Assembly (NCBI GenBank): GCA_036267755.1 | Contig: DATAVK010000059.1 | Location: 1 to 16,240 of the forward strand | Length of the DNA stretch: 16,240 nt | Origin: DATAVK01 sp036267755 | Lineage (GTDB): Bacteria; Actinomycetota; Actinomycetes; JAFAQI01 | Reading direction: 5' to 3' | Shown: positions 13,389-16,240 of the stretch, one piece after another | Numbering within the stretch: position 1 is the first letter of the stretch | Layout of the letters: every line of letters begins with the position of its first letter | The notes under the pieces: model-generated | The model's database searches: none | Seen by the model: only the letters and a program-made list of their open reading frames with translations | Told to the model about the DNA's origin: nothing | Translations under genes and position numbers: made by a program

Positions 13389-13640
13389 ATGCGGAAGATC
13401 ACGTTTGTCCTCGGCCTCGGAGCGGGCTATGTGCTCGGCTCCCGAGCGGGCAGAGAACGCTACGAGCAGATCCGGGCGGCCGCCAATCGGCTGCAGGAGA
13501 ACCCCAGCGTGCAGTCCGCGGCAGGCGTCCTGCAGCAACAGGCCGTCGACCTCATCGCCACGGCGAAAGCCGCTGGCGCAGGAGTCGTCACCGGCCGACC
13601 GGCGTACGACGAGCCACGACGGGTAGGGCCCCGGCCATGA
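13389..13640 (+). CDS. Small YtxH-like membrane-anchored protein
   Basis: ATG at 13389 with GGAGGG eight bases upstream gives 83 residues; the in-frame GTG at 13380 overlaps that ribosome site and is less likely. The N-terminus M-R-K-I-T-F-V-L-G-L-G-A-G-Y-V-L-G-S-R-A-G-R-E-R-Y is the glycine-rich YtxH-type anchor common in actinomycetes, followed by a helical stretch (about 25-60) and a Pro/Arg tail. YtxH-like proteins are small envelope or stress proteins without a known activity. The stop overlaps the next start (ATGA at 13637), indicating tight translational coupling with the DUF5709 gene. Confidence 0.75.
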   Translation: MRKITFVLGLGAGYVLGSRAGRERYEQIRAAANRLQENPSVQSAAGVLQQQAVDLIATAKAAGAGVVTGRPAYDEPRRVGPRP

Positions 13641-14059
13641 CGCACCGCATCCCGGATCCCTCGGACCCGTATGAGGACGCCGGTCTCGCGACCGACGGCT
13701 CGAGCAGCCCGGAGCAGCAGATCAGCGGAGACACCTTCGAGGAGACGGGTGTCCCCGGCGAGGAGCCGACCGCGGTCGACGACTGGGGGACGACGGCAGC
13801 CGAGGAAATCGCCGGCGAGCCGCTCGACCTCGCGCTCTCACGCGAGGAGCCGGAGCTCTCCGCTGACGACATCGACGAGTCCGAGGACTCCGATCGACCG
13901 TTCCCGGATGATCCCGAAGAGCGGGTGGGCCGCATCGTCGAGGACGACGAGGGCGCACACGAGGACGACGAGGCGACTGCGGTCGCTTACGACGTCGGCA
14001 CCGACTTCGGCGGCTTCTCCGAAGAGGAACGCGCGATGCACATCGAACCCGGTCCCTGA
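13637..14059 (+). CDS. DUF5709 domain protein, very acidic
   Basis: This 140-residue protein fits the DUF5709 family: P-D-P-S-D-P-Y-E-D-A-G-L at the start, D-D-W-G-T-T-A-A-E-E-I-A-G-E-P-L-D-L in the middle, R-E-E-P-E near residue 71, G-R-I-V-E-D-D-E-G-A-H-E-D-D-E and finally E-E-R-A-M-H-I-E. About a third of residues are Asp or Glu, with few aromatics and no membrane span, so it is soluble and largely disordered. The function of the family is unknown. The gene overlaps the YtxH-like gene by four bases (ATGA) and is followed 14 bp later by topoisomerase IB, so it may be part of the same transcript. Confidence 0.85.
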   Translation: MTHRIPDPSDPYEDAGLATDGSSSPEQQISGDTFEETGVPGEEPTAVDDWGTTAAEEIAGEPLDLALSREEPELSADDIDESEDSDRPFPDDPEERVGRIVEDDEGAHEDDEATAVAYDVGTDFGGFSEEERAMHIEPGP

Positions 14060-14073
14060 GCCGCGCTGCCAGC

Positions 14074-15120
14074 ATGAGGCTTCGACGCGTGGACTGCGCG
14101 GGTCCGGGGATCCACCGCGTTCGGCGTGGCCGAGGCTTCGCCTACGTCGACGCCAACGGCAACCGCGTCACCGACCCCGTTGTGTTGGACCGGGTGAAGG
14201 CGCTCGTTATCCCGCCCGCGTGGGAGGACGTCTGGATCTGTGCGATCGCCAACGGCCACATCCAGGCCACCGGCACCGACGTGGCGGGCCGCCGGCAGTA
14301 CCGGTACCACGACGACTGGCGCGTGACCCGCGACCGGGCCAAGCACGAGAAAATGATGGAGTTCGCCAGCCGGCTGCCGGCCGCCCGCAAGCGGATGGCC
14401 GAGGACCTCGCGGAGACCGGGATGGGCCGGCGCCGGGTGCTCGCCGCCGCCGCCCGGCTGCTCGACCTCGGTTTCTTCCGGATCGGCAGCGAGGAGTACG
14501 CCGAGACCAACCACTCCTACGGTCTGGCGACGCTGCGCAACGACCACGTCACCATCGGGCGCGACGGCGTGATCCGCTTCGACTACGTCGCGAAGAGCGG
14601 CAAGCAGCGGATCCAGTCGATCGCCGAGCCGGAGCTGTCGGCGATCGTGAAGACGCTCAAGCGGCGCCGCGGCGGCGGTGAAGAACTGCTGGCCTACAAG
14701 GACAAAGCCGGTTGGCACGACGTCAAGAGCCACGACATCAACCTCTACCTGGCCGACATCACCGGCGGGGAGTTCACCGCGAAGGACTTCCGCACCTGGC
14801 ACGCCACGGTGCTGTGTGCGGTCGCTCTTGCGGTCTCCGACCAGGTGCCGGAGTCGGAGTCAGCCCGCAAGCGAGCGGTGGCCCGCGCGGTCAAGGAGAC
14901 GGCGCAGTACCTCGGCAACACGCCAGCCGTATGCCGGGCGTCGTACATCGATCCTCGGGTCATCGACCACTACAACGACGGTGTGACGATCTCGGCCGAC
15001 CTCGTCCACCTCGGTGAGGACAGCGCCGACGGCGAGCTCGCCACGCTCGGTCCGGTCGAGGACGCCGTACTCCGACTGCTCCGCGACCCGCAGGCGAACC
15101 GCCGGGGTCGCGCCGCCTAA
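14074..15120 (+). CDS. DNA topoisomerase IB (poxvirus/Deinococcus type)
   Basis: This 348-residue type IB enzyme relaxes positive and negative supercoils by a 3'-phosphotyrosine intermediate. Active-site residues can be traced against vaccinia and Deinococcus TopIB: Arg136 (F-F-R-I-G-S-E-E-Y), Lys174 (V-A-K-S-G-K), Arg240 (F-R-T-W-H-A-T), Asn282 (G-N-T-P-A-V, His in poxvirus, Asn in Deinococcus) and the nucleophile Tyr291 (A-S-Y-I-D-P). The N-terminal DNA-clamp domain (R-L-R-R...G-F-A-Y to about residue 85) is present, so it is full length. ATG 14074 suits the family N-terminus but has no ribosome site and lies 14 bp after the DUF5709 stop, so coupling is likely. The gene is common but non-essential in actinomycetes. 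Confidence 0.96.
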   Translation: MRLRRVDCAGPGIHRVRRGRGFAYVDANGNRVTDPVVLDRVKALVIPPAWEDVWICAIANGHIQATGTDVAGRRQYRYHDDWRVTRDRAKHEKMMEFASRLPAARKRMAEDLAETGMGRRRVLAAAARLLDLGFFRIGSEEYAETNHSYGLATLRNDHVTIGRDGVIRFDYVAKSGKQRIQSIAEPELSAIVKTLKRRRGGGEELLAYKDKAGWHDVKSHDINLYLADITGGEFTAKDFRTWHATVLCAVALAVSDQVPESESARKRAVARAVKETAQYLGNTPAVCRASYIDPRVIDHYNDGVTISADLVHLGEDSADGELATLGPVEDAVLRLLRDPQANRRGRAA

Positions 15121-15141
15121 GACGGCTCGGACCTCCTGACC

Positions 15142-15147
15142 TACCCT
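15142..15147 (+). promoter_or_regulatory. -10 box (TACCCT) of the membrane operon, leaderless
   Basis: TACCCT is seven bases before the ATG at 15155 and has AAGACG (15119-15124) as a possible -35 at 17 bp. There is no Shine-Dalgarno before the ATG, so a leaderless transcript is expected. Confidence 0.55.
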
Positions 15148-15154
15148 GAGAACC

Positions 15155-15595
15155 ATGCGCAAGCTGCTGCTCTCGCCGCGGTGGTGGGGCGTGCACCTGC
15201 TGGTCATCGCGATGGTGCTCGTCATGCTGCGGCTCGGGCTCTGGCAGTGGCATCGGTCGCAGTCGGCGACCGGCGGGATCCAGAACTACGCCTACGCCTT
15301 CCAGTGGCCGCTGTTCGCGGTGTTCACCCTCGGTCTGTGGTGGAAGACGCTGCGGATCGAGCTGGATGGTCAGAAGGACGAGACCGGTACGTCGGAACGG
15401 CCGCTGTCCCGGATGGCGATGAAGCCGCTTCCGGAGCCCGACATCGAGCATCGCAACGGTGTCCGCATCGGGATCACGACCGCACCGGTCGAAACCGACG
15501 AGGACGACGAGGAAGTCCGCATCTACAACGCCTATCTGGCTCGGCTGAACGAGCGAGCTGCGACCGTGTCACCGCGCGGCAGTCGCGCTAGTTGA
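15155..15595 (+). CDS. Two-helix membrane protein with SURF1-like N-terminus
   Basis: A 146-residue protein with two transmembrane helices (about 10-33 and 47-68). The first contains L-G-L-W-Q-W-H-R, reminiscent of the G-x-W-Q-x-x-R signature at the start of SURF1 proteins, but the SURF1 periplasmic domain is missing. The C-terminal half is charged, with an Asp/Glu cluster and E-V-R-I-Y-N-A-Y-L-A-R-L-N near the end, a pattern I recall from actinobacterial hypothetical proteins found next to DUF3817 genes. No function can be given; the SURF1 resemblance is weak. It overlaps the DUF3817 gene by four bases (TTGA), so the two are probably one operon from the promoter at 15142. Confidence 0.75.
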   Translation: MRKLLLSPRWWGVHLLVIAMVLVMLRLGLWQWHRSQSATGGIQNYAYAFQWPLFAVFTLGLWWKTLRIELDGQKDETGTSERPLSRMAMKPLPEPDIEHRNGVRIGITTAPVETDEDDEEVRIYNAYLARLNERAATVSPRGSRAS

Positions 15596-15945
15596 CCAGG
15601 ACCTCGGTCCTCGACTTCCACGGAGTCGAGCCCGCACTGCTGCGCTACCGGATCGTGGCTCTCATCGTGAGCGTGCTGTTGGTCGTGCTGTTCTTCATCG
15701 GGCTGCCGCTGCAGTACGCCGCCGGCTTCGGCGGCGTGGACGAGGTGGTCGGCATCGTGCACGGTGTCTTCTTCTATCCGCTGTACATCCTGCTGACATT
15801 GGACCTCGGCCGCCGGGTTCGCATGCATCCGATCCAGATCGTTCTCACGGCGGCAGCGGGCACCATCCCGATCGCGTCCTTCTACGCCGAGCGGCGTACG
15901 ACGCACTACATGCGAGACCGTGAGGCGAGGCTCAATCTCGAATAA
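15592..15945 (+). CDS. DUF3817 domain membrane protein
   Basis: The 117-residue product fits DUF3817: L-L-R-Y-R-I-V-A-L-I-V-S-V-L-L then G-L-P-L-Q-Y, the conserved V-G-I-V-H-G-V-F-F-Y segment near residue 55, D-L-G-R-R-V, and A-A-A-G-T-I-P-I-A-S-F-Y-A-E-R near the end. Three hydrophobic helices are predicted. The family is restricted mainly to actinomycetes and is of unknown function. TTG at 15592 is the only suitable start, sharing TTGA with the stop of the upstream gene, so translation is probably coupled. Downstream, ACATGC (15945-15950) and GCATGT (15965-15970) form a spaced inverted repeat that could be a weak terminator or an operator for the next gene. Confidence 0.92.
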   Translation: MTRTSVLDFHGVEPALLRYRIVALIVSVLLVVLFFIGLPLQYAAGFGGVDEVVGIVHGVFFYPLYILLTLDLGRRVRMHPIQIVLTAAAGTIPIASFYAERRTTHYMRDREARLNLE

Positions 15946-16001
15946 CATGCAACCTTTGTCTGGCGCATGTGTCGGGAAGGTGTCGAGCGATCGGAGACGC
16001 G

Positions 16002-16240
16002 ATGAAGCTCGGGGTCACGCTAGTCGCCGCCCTCGTGAGCCTTGCCGTCCCGCTCGGCTCCGGTTCCCCGGCCACCGCCGCTCCGGGATCCGCGGCTGGC
16101 GCTCACGCGGCCGCCAAGACGGCGACTCGGGGTGACTTCGACGGAGACGGTCGGTCGGACGTCGTGTCGATGGCCCTGGGACCAAAGCGAACCGGCGACA
16201 AGTCCTACCTGCGCATTGACTACACCCGAGCTGACCCTAA
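16002..16240 (+). CDS. Secreted FG-GAP/VCBS repeat protein, 3' end beyond the window
   Basis: ATG at 16002, with GGAG five bases upstream, opens a reading frame that runs off the window after 79 codons. The N-terminus is a classical Sec signal peptide: M-K-L, a hydrophobic core, and a likely cleavage after A-T-A. The mature part contains G-D-F-D-G-D-G-R-S-D-V-V-S, the calcium-binding D-x-D-G-D-G-x-x-D loop of an FG-GAP/VCBS (integrin-alpha-like) repeat. Such repeats form beta-propellers in secreted proteins. What catalytic domain, if any, follows is not visible. It starts 57 bp after the DUF3817 stop, possibly under its own promoter. Confidence 0.8.
   Translation, partial: MKLGVTLVAALVSLAVPLGSGSPATAAPGSAAGAHAAAKTATRGDFDGDGRSDVVSMALGPKRTGDKSYLRIDYTRADP

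Noticed and set aside
13987..14802. Long minus-strand ORF of 271 codons over the topoisomerase region
   Set aside because: It is antisense to topoisomerase IB, which has complete catalytic motifs; high GC produces long open frames on the opposite strand, and the product has no recognisable domain.
15945..15970. ACATGC/GCATGT inverted repeat after the DUF3817 gene as a regulatory site
   Set aside because: Arms are only six bp with a 14-bp spacer and there is no T-run, so it may be chance; it is mentioned only in the DUF3817 entry.
1..16240. CRISPR array, insertion sequence or prophage
   Set aside because: No regularly spaced repeats, transposase, recombinase or phage structural genes were seen on either strand.

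Overview
The window is 16.2 kb of high-GC DNA that is gene-dense and strongly biased to G or C at third codon positions. Several families point to an actinomycete: DUF3145, DUF3817, DUF5709 and DUF2795 proteins, a mycothiol-type (MDMPI) enzyme, a His/Gly/Arg-rich PadR regulator, and start codons placed 6-7 bases after a TANNNT -10 box (leaderless transcripts). The genus cannot be fixed from sequence alone. I see no transposase, integrase, phage gene, CRISPR array or rRNA. This reads as ordinary chromosome with mostly housekeeping or accessory cell-envelope, regulatory and detoxification genes.

Layout. 1-1090: end of a DUF2795 gene overlapping a secreted L,D-transpeptidase-like protein. 1239-2081: an unrecognised helical protein. 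2094-3474: a PolX-like HhH+PHP metallohydrolase on the minus strand, divergent from a small membrane protein, with both starts apparently leaderless and only 31 bp between them. 3481-3987: DUF3145 on the minus strand. 4206-5143: a DMT-type permease with a possible six-codon leader peptide. 5148-5809: a 35-residue membrane peptide followed two bases later by a lipoprotein whose C-terminal part resembles the extracellular domain of FtsX. 5819-6874: a membrane GGDEF diguanylate cyclase on the minus strand. 7022-9267: a TetR - flavodiiron-like metallo-beta-lactamase - mycothiol-dependent enzyme operon. 9288-10169 on the minus strand: a zinc-type CDF exporter, divergent from a YbdK-like carboxylate-amine ligase (10209-11309). 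The ligase overlaps the tail of a convergent alpha/beta hydrolase (11240-12214, minus strand) by 70 bp. 12351-12989: a PadR regulator with an elaborate 5' region. 13015-13250: a shared terminator and tRNA-Met and tRNA-Asn on the minus strand. 13389-15120: YtxH-like protein, DUF5709 protein and DNA topoisomerase IB, head to tail. 15155-15945: a two-gene membrane operon ending in DUF3817. 16002-end: start of a secreted FG-GAP/VCBS repeat protein.

How the genes may work together. The TetR-MBL-MDMPI trio overlaps or abuts and is probably one inducible thiol- or oxygen-related detoxification unit. The 35-residue peptide and FtsX-like lipoprotein look like one envelope module. The topoisomerase operon couples a DNA-relaxing enzyme to a very acidic partner. 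No single locus is clearly a new defence or metabolic system. The best leads are the stand-alone FtsX-ECD-like lipoprotein, the 5'-terminal hairpin and dual start of padR, and the leaderless mini-ORF in front of the permease.
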